A stretch of DNA of 64,000 nucleotides from Actinobacillus indolicus (GTDB taxonomy: Bacteria; Pseudomonadota; Gammaproteobacteria; Enterobacterales; Pasteurellaceae): contig NZ_CP038145.1 of NCBI RefSeq assembly GCF_004519515.1, positions 1,654,001 to 1,718,000 on the forward strand. The letters are read 5' to 3'. A program made the translations under genes and the position numbers. The notes below the pieces were generated by a model. The model saw only the letters and a program-made list of their open reading frames with translations, was not told the DNA's origin and did no database searches. Positions 51,299 to 60,213 of this stretch are shown here, piece after piece. The stretch's first letter is position 1, and every line of letters begins with the position of its first letter.

Positions 51299-51684
51299 AG
51301 TGAATTTCCTTCAAAAATAATTAATAGGATTTATTAGCTAGCGAATTATCTAAGATAGGAAAAAGTATGTAAAACTATTAAATTGATAATAAAAACCTAT
51401 TGTTTGTGTTAAATCAATAGGTTTTTGCAAGGAATACGTGTTTAAAATGTGATCTGTTTAACGTATTTGTAACAATGTCATTGAAGTGTAAATTTAGGTC
51501 AGTATAATCCGCCAAAAATGGATTTTCACCAACTCTACTTTATAGGTGGTAGTCAATTTCAAGCTGTTTCGAAAGTAGTATTTTAAGTAAGAGTTTAGTA
51601 AGGAATACTCCGTTAGCTAATCTAACGAATATCGGTGATCAAGAAGATCATGTTTTGTCGTTAATTCAAGTCTAAGGTGTAAAT
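51299..51684. promoter_or_regulatory. Divergent control region of katA and the glyco-asparagine operon
   Basis: 386 bp without a gene. It holds a 12-bp inverted repeat AAAAACCTATTG / CAATAGGTTTTT at about 51391-51427 and a CRP-like site AAATGTGATCTGTTTAACGT at about 51445-51464 with a perfect left half. A second small palindrome CGTTAG-CTAAT-CTAACG lies at about 51611-51627, and AAGATCATG/GTGATC repeats precede the SBP start. Confidence 0.5.
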
Positions 51685-52944
51685 ATGAAAAAGTCTCTTC
51701 TAAGTATTGCATTATCAACCCTTCTTTTAGCAACCTCTTCCCAAGTTCTTGCCAACAGTAAAATTGTTTTTTCCCATTATCTTTCTAAAGATTATGTGAA
51801 TACCATGATTGAAGGATTTAAAAAAGATAATCCAGATATTGAGGTCGTGGCAATGAGCTGTGGATTCCGTGATTGTCATGACAAATTAACCACGGCATTA
51901 GCTGTTGGTGAAGGCGCTCCCGATGTGGTGACTATCAGTACGATTAAACTAGGTACTTTCGTTAACTCTGGTGGTTTGGTGAATCTAACTGATGCCCCTT
52001 ATTCTATGGATAAAACCGGCTGGCAGTTTGATGCATCTATGTTGACTTTATCACAAAACGATAAAGGACAACTTTTTGGTGTGCCATTTGATACAGGCCC
52101 GGTTGTGATGGTATATCGTAAAGATTTGCTTGATTCTACTGGCATGACTATTGAAGAAGCAACAAAAGATTGGGCATCTTTCGTGACCTTCGCTGAAAAA
52201 TTAAAAGAAAAATCGGGGGCTTTTGTACTTCCTGCTGCAACTAGTTTAATTAACCCTCTTGTGATGGGAACTAACAATGCGCCGGGTCAGCCTGTATATC
52301 TTAAAGATGGTAAACCGAACCTCAATTCGAAAGAAATTAAATTCTTAGTGAATTTAGTCAAAGAGCTTTATGACAAACAACTTGTTGCAGCTTTAGATGG
52401 TTCATCAAACGATCAGAAATTCATTAAGCTTTATCGTGAAGGTAAACTATTTTCAGATATTGACGGTCCATGGATCGAAGGGCGAGTTGTTCAAGAATAT
52501 GATCCTGATGGGGCGAAAAAAGGCTTGTGGCGTGTTGCCGGTATTCCGAATAATACCAATGTCAATGCGGGTGGAACGGTGTTCGCAATTCCAACACAAA
52601 GCAAACATAAAGATGCTTCTTGGAAATTTATCCAACATTTAATGAAAAATGAAAGTGTGTTAGATATTGCCAAAATTGCAGGTACCTTACCAGCAAGAAC
52701 AGAAATTTACAGCGATCCTTTCTTTGATCAACCAAGTGAAACTTTTGGCGGTCAACATTCCATGAAGTTATATACTGAAATTGTGAAACAAAATAAACCT
52801 TATTTATCTTCGCCAATAGATAATATTGCGAATGAAATCTTAAATAGCTCTATTAAGAAAATTTTGGCTGAAAAAGCAGATATTGATAAAACATTAGATG
52901 AAGCCAATACGTTATTACAACGTAGAATGCGTTCATTGAAGTAG
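51685..52944 (+). CDS. ABC sugar transporter substrate-binding protein
   Basis: 419 residues, family 1 extracellular solute-binding protein. Signal peptide MKKSLLSIALSTLLLATSSQVLA, then NSKIVFSHYLSKDYVN, EGAPDVVTISTIKLG and DGPWIEGRVVQEYDPDG. Such proteins bind oligosaccharides in the periplasm. First gene of a seven-gene operon with two permeases, an ATPase and three hydrolases that point to glycosylated amino acids or glycopeptides as ligand (inference). A hairpin after the stop probably lets it be made in excess over the permeases. Confidence 0.93.
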   Translation: MKKSLLSIALSTLLLATSSQVLANSKIVFSHYLSKDYVNTMIEGFKKDNPDIEVVAMSCGFRDCHDKLTTALAVGEGAPDVVTISTIKLGTFVNSGGLVNLTDAPYSMDKTGWQFDASMLTLSQNDKGQLFGVPFDTGPVVMVYRKDLLDSTGMTIEEATKDWASFVTFAEKLKEKSGAFVLPAATSLINPLVMGTNNAPGQPVYLKDGKPNLNSKEIKFLVNLVKELYDKQLVAALDGSSNDQKFIKLYREGKLFSDIDGPWIEGRVVQEYDPDGAKKGLWRVAGIPNNTNVNAGGTVFAIPTQSKHKDASWKFIQHLMKNESVLDIAKIAGTLPARTEIYSDPFFDQPSETFGGQHSMKLYTEIVKQNKPYLSSPIDNIANEILNSSIKKILAEKADIDKTLDEANTLLQRRMRSLK

Positions 52945-52952
52945 TTAATAAA

Positions 52953-52990
52953 AACATCCAACCTTAATTATTAATGTTGGATGTTTTGTT
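52953..52990 (+). terminator. Intra-operon attenuating hairpin after the SBP gene
   Basis: AACATCCAAC and GTTGGATGTT, 10-bp perfect arms, followed by TTGTT. A weak T-run suggests partial termination, common behind binding-protein genes. Confidence 0.75.
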
Positions 52991-53002
52991 AAGGAGCTAA
53001 AG

Positions 53003-53929
53003 ATGAAATATTTAAAAGGAATGTTACACGATCATCGTGTCGCTTATATTTTGTTACTTCCCTTTATTATTCTTTATTTAACGTTCAGTGTTTTCCCTAT
53101 CTTTTTTTCAGGGTTTCTCTCGTTTTATGCTTGGAATCCAGTTAAAGGCTTGTCTTCAATGGAGTTCGTTGGATGGGAAAATTACTATTATGCGTTAACA
53201 GATGATGTATTTTGGTTATCTTTATGGAACACCATTAAAATTTCTTTTATTTCAGGTGTTTCACAACATGTATTAGCCATTTCGCTAGCCTATATTTTGT
53301 TACATATTATTACTCGTGGTGCTGAATTTTTTAAAGCAGCGATTTTCTTACCTTATATCACATCGAGTGTTGCTGTCAGCCTAGTTGTTTTTAATATCTT
53401 TGCTCCGTCTGGTATTGTTAATGAAGCATTACGTAGCATTGCAGATACCTTACGACTTGAAATGTTATTACCCATTGATTTTTTTGATGTGGAATGGATT
53501 CGTTTGACCATAGCCAATCAAGTTACATGGAAATATACCGGTATCAATACCGTCATTTATATGACAGGTATTGCCTCTGTCTCTAAAGAATTATATGAAG
53601 CTATTGATATTGATGGCGCAAATAAGTGGCAAAAATTCCGTTATATTACTTTACCGCTTCTCGTTCCTTATATTTTCTTTGCGACATTAATGACGATTAT
53701 CGGCAATATGCAAATGTTTGAAGAACCGATGATGCTAACTAAAGGTGTCGGTGGTGTTTCAAATTCAGGGATGACGGTTTCACTTTACCTATATAAAATG
53801 GGATGGGATTGGAATGATATGGGAACAGCCTCGGCAATTGCTTGGGCATTATTCCTCATTACCTCGCTTTTTAGTGCAATATTCTTCTTACTATTTGGTA
53901 AGCGTGGCATTAAAAAAGGAGGTGAATAA
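53003..53929 (+). CDS. ABC sugar transporter permease 1
   Basis: 308 residues, MalF/UgpA-type with six helices and the EAA loop ELYEAIDIDGANKWQKFRYITLPLLVPY (about 205-232). N-terminus HDHRVAYILLLPFIILYLTFSVFP is typical. It pairs with the next permease to form the channel. The start follows AAGGAGCTAAAG; its stop overlaps the next start (TAATG). Confidence 0.95.
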   Translation: MKYLKGMLHDHRVAYILLLPFIILYLTFSVFPIFFSGFLSFYAWNPVKGLSSMEFVGWENYYYALTDDVFWLSLWNTIKISFISGVSQHVLAISLAYILLHIITRGAEFFKAAIFLPYITSSVAVSLVVFNIFAPSGIVNEALRSIADTLRLEMLLPIDFFDVEWIRLTIANQVTWKYTGINTVIYMTGIASVSKELYEAIDIDGANKWQKFRYITLPLLVPYIFFATLMTIIGNMQMFEEPMMLTKGVGGVSNSGMTVSLYLYKMGWDWNDMGTASAIAWALFLITSLFSAIFFLLFGKRGIKKGGE

Positions 53930-54768
53930 TGTATATCGGAAAAAATAAAGTCAGATTCGATATTGCTAAATTTATTATTTATATTTTCGTTTCTATTTTA
54001 GCGTTTATCTCGATCTTTCCGTTCTTTTGGTCTGCATTATTATCAACACAAGATACGGCATCTATTATGGGAATGTCTTTAAGCTTTGGCGATCAATTTT
54101 TCCAAAATTATCAGGACTTAGCAAAAGATATTCCGTTTAATAAAGCCATGGTAAATACCTTTATTATTACTGTGCTTTCAACGCTGAATTCGGTCGCTGT
54201 TTCTGCAGCAGCGGGTTATGCTTTTGCTATTTATAATTTTAAAGGTAAAAATTTGATTTTTACCACACTTCTTCTCACTATGATGGTGCCATCTGTCGTG
54301 AATTTAGTGCCTTACTTCCTTATTATTAAACAACTTTCCTTAATTAATACGCTGACTGCAATTTGGCTACCTGCTGGAGTCAATATTTTTGGGGTCTTTT
54401 TAATACGGCAATATGTAGCTTCGTCAATTCCAAGAGAAATTTTTGATAGTGCGAGAGTGGACGGATTAAATGAACTTCAAATCTTCTTCCGTATAGGTTT
54501 GCCGATGATGCGCTCTTGTTTATTGACTGTGGCTATTATGGTGATAGTGGCATCTTGGAATAACTTCATGCTCCCACTCATTGCATTACAAACACCAGAT
54601 ACACAAATTTTGACATTGGTATTACGTTCATTGAATGGGGCAACAGCAACACCTTGGAACTTAGTTATGACGGGGAGTTTCTTAGCGATGTTGCCATTAC
54701 TGATTATCTTCATTTTCTTCTCTAAGAAAATGATGGAAAGTTTAACAGAGGGTGCAGTAAAAGGTTAA
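53929..54768 (+). CDS. ABC sugar transporter permease 2
   Basis: 279 residues, MalG/UgpE-type, six helices, EAA loop REIFDSARVDGLNELQIFFRIGLPMM (about 170-195). ATG 53929 overlaps the stop of permease 1. It has the characteristic FPFFWSALLSTQD N-terminal segment and the SKKMMESLTEGAVKG tail. Confidence 0.95.
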   Translation: MYIGKNKVRFDIAKFIIYIFVSILAFISIFPFFWSALLSTQDTASIMGMSLSFGDQFFQNYQDLAKDIPFNKAMVNTFIITVLSTLNSVAVSAAAGYAFAIYNFKGKNLIFTTLLLTMMVPSVVNLVPYFLIIKQLSLINTLTAIWLPAGVNIFGVFLIRQYVASSIPREIFDSARVDGLNELQIFFRIGLPMMRSCLLTVAIMVIVASWNNFMLPLIALQTPDTQILTLVLRSLNGATATPWNLVMTGSFLAMLPLLIIFIFFSKKMMESLTEGAVKG

Positions 54769-54779
54769 AGGGGTCAAAA

Positions 54780-56144
54780 ATGAATACATTTACGTTTAAA
54801 TTTCCACATAATACTAAAAAAGCAAGAGTCGTTTATCTTGCTTTGGGCTATGACAATAAACTCTCTTTTAAATTAGAGAGTGAAAACTATGATGCAGAAT
54901 GTTACAAGCGGTCATTTTCTATCGAAAATTTGCAAGATATTGGATATTTAGCAGCGAAGCAATTTAGTCAAGCAAAGGCTATTACATTTGAGATAGAAAG
55001 TAGTGTTATTCAACAATTTGGTACAGAAACATTAATTCAATGGTTAGGCTTTGGGCTTTACCTCTCAGCCTATCAATATCGCCATAAAACCGAAGCTGTG
55101 CTTGATGTTCAAACACCTGAAATTCAACTAGACACAGAAGATCACGTACTGTTAGAAACATTCCACATTAGCCAAATTCTTGCCAAAGCACAGCTTATTT
55201 CTAGAGAGTTGATGAATCTACCAAGTAACGTGCTATATCCAGAATCCTTTGTCGAAGCAGTCAAGCAATTAAATATTCCCCATATCGAATTGGGTGTTTT
55301 AGATGAAACTGAGTTAGAAGCAGAGAAATTTGGCGGTTTACTCTGTATCTCACAAGGTTCTGCAAGGGAAGCTAGACTGTTAACCTTGAAATATCAAGTG
55401 CCAAATGCAACAAAAAGTATTGCATTGGTCGGGAAGGGCGTCACTTTTGATACAGGTGGGATCAGTATTAAGGCTGCTCGCTTAATGAGTACAATGAAAT
55501 TTGATATGGGCGGTGCAGCCGCAGTGGTTGGGGCAATCTATGCCATTTCACAGCTTCAACTACCTATTAATGTAATCGGCTTGTGTGGATTAGTCGAAAA
55601 TATGCCGTCTGGCAATGCGATTAAACCTGGCGATGTTGTGATGATGCGCTCTCAAACCAGTGTCGAAATTATTTCCACAGATGCAGAAGGCAGAATGGTA
55701 TTAGCGGATGTATTAGATTATGCCCAAGAAAAATATCAACCTGATTATCTGATTGATATTGCAACACTTACCGGTGGAGCAGGTGTTGCATTAGGCAAAG
55801 GCTATGCTGCACTAATGGGAAATGATGGGGAGTTTATTGAACAAATTCGAATAGCAGGTGAGCATTGCGCAGAAAGAGTTTGGCATATGCCAACGGGAGA
55901 TTGGTTTGATACTCCCCTTGAATGTGCTTATGCGGATTTACGTCACGGAAGTGAAGATCCACATGGAAGCCCTTGTGTTGCTGCGACTTTCCTACAACAC
56001 TTCGTTAAAGATGGACAACCTTGGGCACATTTAGATATTGCAGCCATGTCCCGTGATTTAGCTCACCGGAAAATCTATGGTGAAACCGCTTCTGGTTTTG
56101 GAGCTTTATTATTGACCCATCTTTGTCAAAATTTAAGTCGCTAA
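54780..56144 (+). CDS. Leucyl aminopeptidase family (M17) enzyme within the sugar operon
   Basis: 454 residues. A variable N-terminal domain (about 1-150) precedes the M17 catalytic domain. Metal ligands lie in VGKGVTFDTGGISIKAARLMSTMKFDMGG (Lys, Asp, Asp) and in STDAEGRMVLADVLDY (Asp, Glu), where the usual NTDAEGR begins with Ser. It removes N-terminal amino acids in the cytoplasm. Its place between permease and ATPase genes suggests it trims amino acids from an imported glycopeptide. A second housekeeping pepA is expected elsewhere. Confidence 0.92.
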   Translation: MNTFTFKFPHNTKKARVVYLALGYDNKLSFKLESENYDAECYKRSFSIENLQDIGYLAAKQFSQAKAITFEIESSVIQQFGTETLIQWLGFGLYLSAYQYRHKTEAVLDVQTPEIQLDTEDHVLLETFHISQILAKAQLISRELMNLPSNVLYPESFVEAVKQLNIPHIELGVLDETELEAEKFGGLLCISQGSAREARLLTLKYQVPNATKSIALVGKGVTFDTGGISIKAARLMSTMKFDMGGAAAVVGAIYAISQLQLPINVIGLCGLVENMPSGNAIKPGDVVMMRSQTSVEIISTDAEGRMVLADVLDYAQEKYQPDYLIDIATLTGGAGVALGKGYAALMGNDGEFIEQIRIAGEHCAERVWHMPTGDWFDTPLECAYADLRHGSEDPHGSPCVAATFLQHFVKDGQPWAHLDIAAMSRDLAHRKIYGETASGFGALLLTHLCQNLSR

Positions 56145-56154
56145 GGAGAGAAAA

Positions 56155-57240
56155 ATGGCTTATGTTCATCTAAAAGAGTTAGCCAAAGTCTATAAAAATG
56201 GCTTTAATGCCATTAAAAGTGCATCTTTAGAAATTGAAAAAGGTGAGTTTGTCATTTTGCTTGGTCCGTCCGGTTGTGGCAAATCGACATTACTTCGTAT
56301 GATTGCTGGGCTTGAAAGCATTAGTAGTGGTGAGTTGATTATTGATGGAAAAGTCGTTAATCACGAATTACCTAAAGATCGTGATATTGCGATGGTTTTC
56401 CAAAGCTATGCGCTTTATCCTCATATGACTGTTTATGAAAATATGGCATTGGCATTAAAAATACGAAAAGTCGATAAAAATGAAATCGATTCATTAATTC
56501 GAAATATTGCTGAAATGCTCAATCTCACGCCATTTTTAAACTCGAAACCAGGACAACTCTCAGGCGGGCAACGACAACGTGTGGCATTAGGGCGAGCGAT
56601 TGTAAGACGGCCAAAAGTGTTTCTTTTTGATGAACCTCTTTCAAATTTAGATGCAAAGCTGAGAAGTAAAATGCGTAAAGAGATTTGTGCGTTACATCAA
56701 GAGATTAATGCGACCATCATCTATGTTACACACGATCAAGTTGAGGCGATGACAATGGGGGATAAAGTTGTCGTATTAGATCAAGGGGTTATTCAACAAA
56801 TCGGCTCACCTAAAACGCTTTATGAACACCCTACTAATAAGTTTGTCGCAGGATTTATTGGTTCACCAATGATTAATTTCATTGATGTTGATGTGAAGGT
56901 GCAAGGGGAACAACTTATTCTGTCTGCTGATAGTAGCTACAAACAAACACTTTCTCTTTCCGCATTTCCACAACTGGCTTCCTATCATGGTAAAAAAGTG
57001 TGCTTAGGAATTCGCCCAGAAGATTTACTTTTATCTGATACCCAAGATGAAGGATTTATCGGCGAGTTTGATTATAGTGAATATCTTGGTTCAGAATCGA
57101 ATTTCTCAATGACCTTAAAAAATGGTGAAAGTGTCATGTTTAGAACACCGAGTAGCCAAACGATCAGTAAACAGAGTCGTTTAATCCCCAATATTGAACG
57201 CCTACATTTCTTTGATATTGATACACAGCAACGGATTTAG
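56155..57240 (+). CDS. ABC sugar transporter ATPase (MsmK/UgpC type)
   Basis: 361 residues. Walker A GPSGCGKST (about 38-46), Q-loop VFQSYALYPHMT, signature LSGGQRQRVALGRA, Walker B VFLFDEPLSNLDAKLR, H-loop YVTHDQVEAMTMG, then a C-terminal TOBE/OB regulatory domain (about 240-361) with CLGIRPEDLLL. Its presence makes the importer complete. ATG 56155 follows AAGGAGAGAAAA. Confidence 0.96.
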   Translation: MAYVHLKELAKVYKNGFNAIKSASLEIEKGEFVILLGPSGCGKSTLLRMIAGLESISSGELIIDGKVVNHELPKDRDIAMVFQSYALYPHMTVYENMALALKIRKVDKNEIDSLIRNIAEMLNLTPFLNSKPGQLSGGQRQRVALGRAIVRRPKVFLFDEPLSNLDAKLRSKMRKEICALHQEINATIIYVTHDQVEAMTMGDKVVVLDQGVIQQIGSPKTLYEHPTNKFVAGFIGSPMINFIDVDVKVQGEQLILSADSSYKQTLSLSAFPQLASYHGKKVCLGIRPEDLLLSDTQDEGFIGEFDYSEYLGSESNFSMTLKNGESVMFRTPSSQTISKQSRLIPNIERLHFFDIDTQQRI

Positions 57241-57250
57241 GAGAGCAAGA

Positions 57251-58174
57251 ATGATTTTGATTGCAAACTCGGAAGCCTATCCAGGCTTTGCTGAAACGGT
57301 AGCACGATTAAAACAGAAACAAGAAGGATTAAGAGCCATGATAGAGGGGATCAAATTGGTTGAATTAGATCCCCGTGTAAGAACGGTTGGGCGTGGTGGT
57401 TGGCCGAATGTGCTTGGTGATGTGGAACTAGATGCTTCAGTCATGGATGGTGACAATTTAAGAACTGGAGCAGTCGGTGCTTTACAAGGTTTCTTACATC
57501 CTGTCGAAGTTGCCTATCGTGTGATGACGGACTTAAACCACGAAATTTTAGTGGGTGAGGGAGCAGCTCGATTTGCCAAAGAAATCGGTGCTTTAGAAGG
57601 TGAAAATCTCATTGAAAATTCGAAAGAAGTGTGGTGGAAAAAATTAGAAGAATCTATGACTGAGTCTGAAAAACAAGCTTTTCCCAATATTCCTTTAGCC
57701 AAACTTTCTAATAATGCAACAGATCCTGAAAGAGTTAGGGATACTACAGTCTTTTTATGTCGTGATGCGAATCAAAAATTAAGCGTTGCAACTTCTACAT
57801 CTGGTTGGGCGTGGAAATATCCGGGAAGACTAGGCGACAGCCCAATAGTTGGTGCAGGTTTATATGCTGATAGCCGTTATGGTGCTTGTGCTTGTACTCA
57901 TACGGGAGAAATGTCTATTCGTTGTTCGACAGCACATTCGGTAGTGTTCTATATGAAGATGGGAATGACTTTAGAACAAGCGGTTTATGAAGCAATAAAA
58001 GATCTCCAATATTTAAAAGATGGCTATACAGAAGGAGTGACCATTCACGCTATTGATAAAAATGATCAACATAAAGTCGTCAGTTTAAATTGCCCAGGTC
58101 CAATTACCTATTGGTTTTGGCAAGACGGAATGGATGAGCCTGAAGAGCGAGAGGCAGAAATCATCACTACTTAA
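57251..58174 (+). CDS. N4-(beta-N-acetylglucosaminyl)-L-asparaginase (glycosylasparaginase)
   Basis: 307 residues from ATG 57251 (MILIANSEAYPGF), with TTAGGAGAGCAAGA upstream. It matches the Ntn-hydrolase glycosylasparaginase family: GDVELDASVMDGDNLRTGAVGALQG, VGEGAARFAKEIG, autoprocessing site Asp164-Thr165 in VRDTTVFL, and RLGDSPIVGAGLYAD. The processed enzyme exposes Thr165 as nucleophile and cleaves GlcNAc-Asn into aspartate and aminated GlcNAc. No signal peptide, so it acts on imported substrate. After the Thr the usual IGMV is replaced by TVFL, a variation worth noting. Confidence 0.9.
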   Translation: MILIANSEAYPGFAETVARLKQKQEGLRAMIEGIKLVELDPRVRTVGRGGWPNVLGDVELDASVMDGDNLRTGAVGALQGFLHPVEVAYRVMTDLNHEILVGEGAARFAKEIGALEGENLIENSKEVWWKKLEESMTESEKQAFPNIPLAKLSNNATDPERVRDTTVFLCRDANQKLSVATSTSGWAWKYPGRLGDSPIVGAGLYADSRYGACACTHTGEMSIRCSTAHSVVFYMKMGMTLEQAVYEAIKDLQYLKDGYTEGVTIHAIDKNDQHKVVSLNCPGPITYWFWQDGMDEPEEREAEIITT

Positions 58175-58210
58175 ATTTGCAAAAAATTCACGAAAAAGGA
58201 CCGCTTGCTT

Positions 58211-60211
58211 ATGTCATTCGCACCAAGACAAATTCACCTTGATTTTCATACTAGCGCATTAATACCTGATGTGGCTAACCATTTTGATGCTGAAAAATTT
58301 ATTGAAATGCTCAAAACCGCTAAGGTAACTTCTATTACCTGCTTTGCGAGATGCCACCATGGAATGCTCTATTACCCCTCTAAAGTTCACTCTGCTGCAA
58401 TCCACCCTCATTTACAACGAGATCTTTTGGGGGAACAGTTAGCAATTTGTAAAGCAAATGGTGTGAAGGCTCCGGTATATATGCCAATTCAATGGGATCA
58501 ATTTGTTTCAGAAAATTATCCTGAATGGTGTATGCGAACAAAAGAGGGAAAAGATATCGTCGCCTCTTGGTCAAAAGCAGGTTATTTTGAAGATGGATTC
58601 TACACTTTCCTTTGCGTGAATTCTGCTTATCGCCAATATGTATTTGATGAAGTGGATGAGCTACAACGCCTTTACGATATAGATGGTTTTTTCTTTGATA
58701 TTGTTTATCCAAGAGCTTGCTATTGCGTTAACTGCTTGAAGAAAATGCGACAAAATCAAGTTGATATTTATGACGAAAAAGCAGTGCTGGCATTTTCAGT
58801 CAAAACCCTAGCAGAATTCAAAAAGGAATTAAGCCAACGAGTTTGGAAAAATAAACCGAATGCGACGGTGTATTACAACACATCGCATATTCACCCGGGG
58901 TATCGTCATTTTCTCGATGCAATTTCTCACGTAGAAGTCGAATCATTACCCTCTGGCGGATGGGGATACGATCATTTTCCGGTTGTAGGACGTTATGCGA
59001 GAACACTTGGCAAGCCTGTAATGGGCATGACAGGGAAATTTCATACCTATTGGGGCGATTTTCATTCCCTGAAAAATCAAGAAGCTCTAGAGTATGAATG
59101 CTTTTTAACAAATGCAATAGGGGCTTATGTTTCTGTTGGCGATCAAATGCACCCAGATGGACAGCTTTCTCCAGCTGGCTATCAACTTATTGAACGTGTT
59201 TTTTCACAGCTTCAAGCCGTAGAAGAATTTAGCCATAATGTGACCGCTGTGACAGAAATAGCCGTGCTTAATCCCGAAGAGAATAAACAAGATGCTGATC
59301 TGAATGTGGGTAATGCACTCATTGGTGCAACACGTTTACTGCAAGAATGTGCTTTCCAATTTGACATTATTGATAGTTATAGCGATTTTACAGCGTATAA
59401 GCTATTAATTTTGGTCGATAGTTATCGTTTATCTGAAAAGGTGATTGAAAAATTAAATCAGTATATGCAACAAGGCGGAAAACTGTTAGCGACAGGTAAA
59501 TCGCCATTTAATACGGATTTAACTGAAAATCTACTTGCTGATTTTCCAGTTATTCCGCAAGGTAAAGTGCCGTTTAGCCCTGATTATTTACGGATTAACG
59601 ATAGTTACAATATTGATTTACCTAAAGAAGAACTTGTGATGTATCAAGGGGGCGTTCAAACGGAAGCAACAATGAACTCCGTAGTACTTGCCCATACGGT
59701 TAAACCTTATTTTAATCGTCAAGGACGAGAGTTCTGCTCTCATCAACATACACCCTCAAGCCATCAAGTCTCTCACCCAGCATTAGTGAATAGCTCGAAT
59801 GTGACTTACTTCGCTAATCCAGTTTTTAGCATTTATGCACAAAAAGCGCCTAGATGGGTAAGGACATTAGTAGAAGAGCGATGTTTAGCTTTATTGAATG
59901 GTAGTAAATTGGTTAATCATAATGGGCCACGCTCATTGATTGCTTTATTAAATCATCAAGCAGATAGAAAACGTTATATTTTGCATTTACTTCATTATGT
60001 CCCTGAAAATAAATGCAAAGATCTATTGATTGTGGACAGTAAATTACCGCTATATCACATTCAGCTTTCCATCAAACTGTCTAACATTAAAAATGTATAT
60101 CCAATCAAACAAGAAAGCCACCTTACTCGACTGCAATTAGCACAAGATAGGCTTTCATTTGAATTAGATAAATTAGAAGGCTATCAACTGATTTGTTTGG
60201 AATATGATTAA
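58211..60211 (+). CDS. Glycoside hydrolase, GHL6 (PF14871) / GH151-like, putative alpha-fucosidase
   Basis: 666 residues from ATG 58211; AAAAAGGA lies 11 nt upstream with an uptake core between. No signal peptide. The N-terminal TIM-barrel part (about 1-350) starts RQIHLDFHTSALIPDVANHFDAEKF. It contains GFFFDIVYPRACYCVNCLKKM with a Cys-x-Cys-x2-Cys trio and acidic residues in EVESLPSGGWGYDHFP. A GH42-like trimerisation domain (about 370-520, VGNALIGATRLLQECAFQFDIID) and a C-terminal beta domain follow. GHL6-type proteins include, as I recall, GH151 alpha-L-fucosidases. Beside a glycosylasparaginase, removal of core fucose from Fuc-GlcNAc-Asn is a coherent role, but activity is unproven. Confidence 0.8.
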   Translation: MSFAPRQIHLDFHTSALIPDVANHFDAEKFIEMLKTAKVTSITCFARCHHGMLYYPSKVHSAAIHPHLQRDLLGEQLAICKANGVKAPVYMPIQWDQFVSENYPEWCMRTKEGKDIVASWSKAGYFEDGFYTFLCVNSAYRQYVFDEVDELQRLYDIDGFFFDIVYPRACYCVNCLKKMRQNQVDIYDEKAVLAFSVKTLAEFKKELSQRVWKNKPNATVYYNTSHIHPGYRHFLDAISHVEVESLPSGGWGYDHFPVVGRYARTLGKPVMGMTGKFHTYWGDFHSLKNQEALEYECFLTNAIGAYVSVGDQMHPDGQLSPAGYQLIERVFSQLQAVEEFSHNVTAVTEIAVLNPEENKQDADLNVGNALIGATRLLQECAFQFDIIDSYSDFTAYKLLILVDSYRLSEKVIEKLNQYMQQGGKLLATGKSPFNTDLTENLLADFPVIPQGKVPFSPDYLRINDSYNIDLPKEELVMYQGGVQTEATMNSVVLAHTVKPYFNRQGREFCSHQHTPSSHQVSHPALVNSSNVTYFANPVFSIYAQKAPRWVRTLVEERCLALLNGSKLVNHNGPRSLIALLNHQADRKRYILHLLHYVPENKCKDLLIVDSKLPLYHIQLSIKLSNIKNVYPIKQESHLTRLQLAQDRLSFELDKLEGYQLICLEYD

Positions 60212-60213
60212 CC

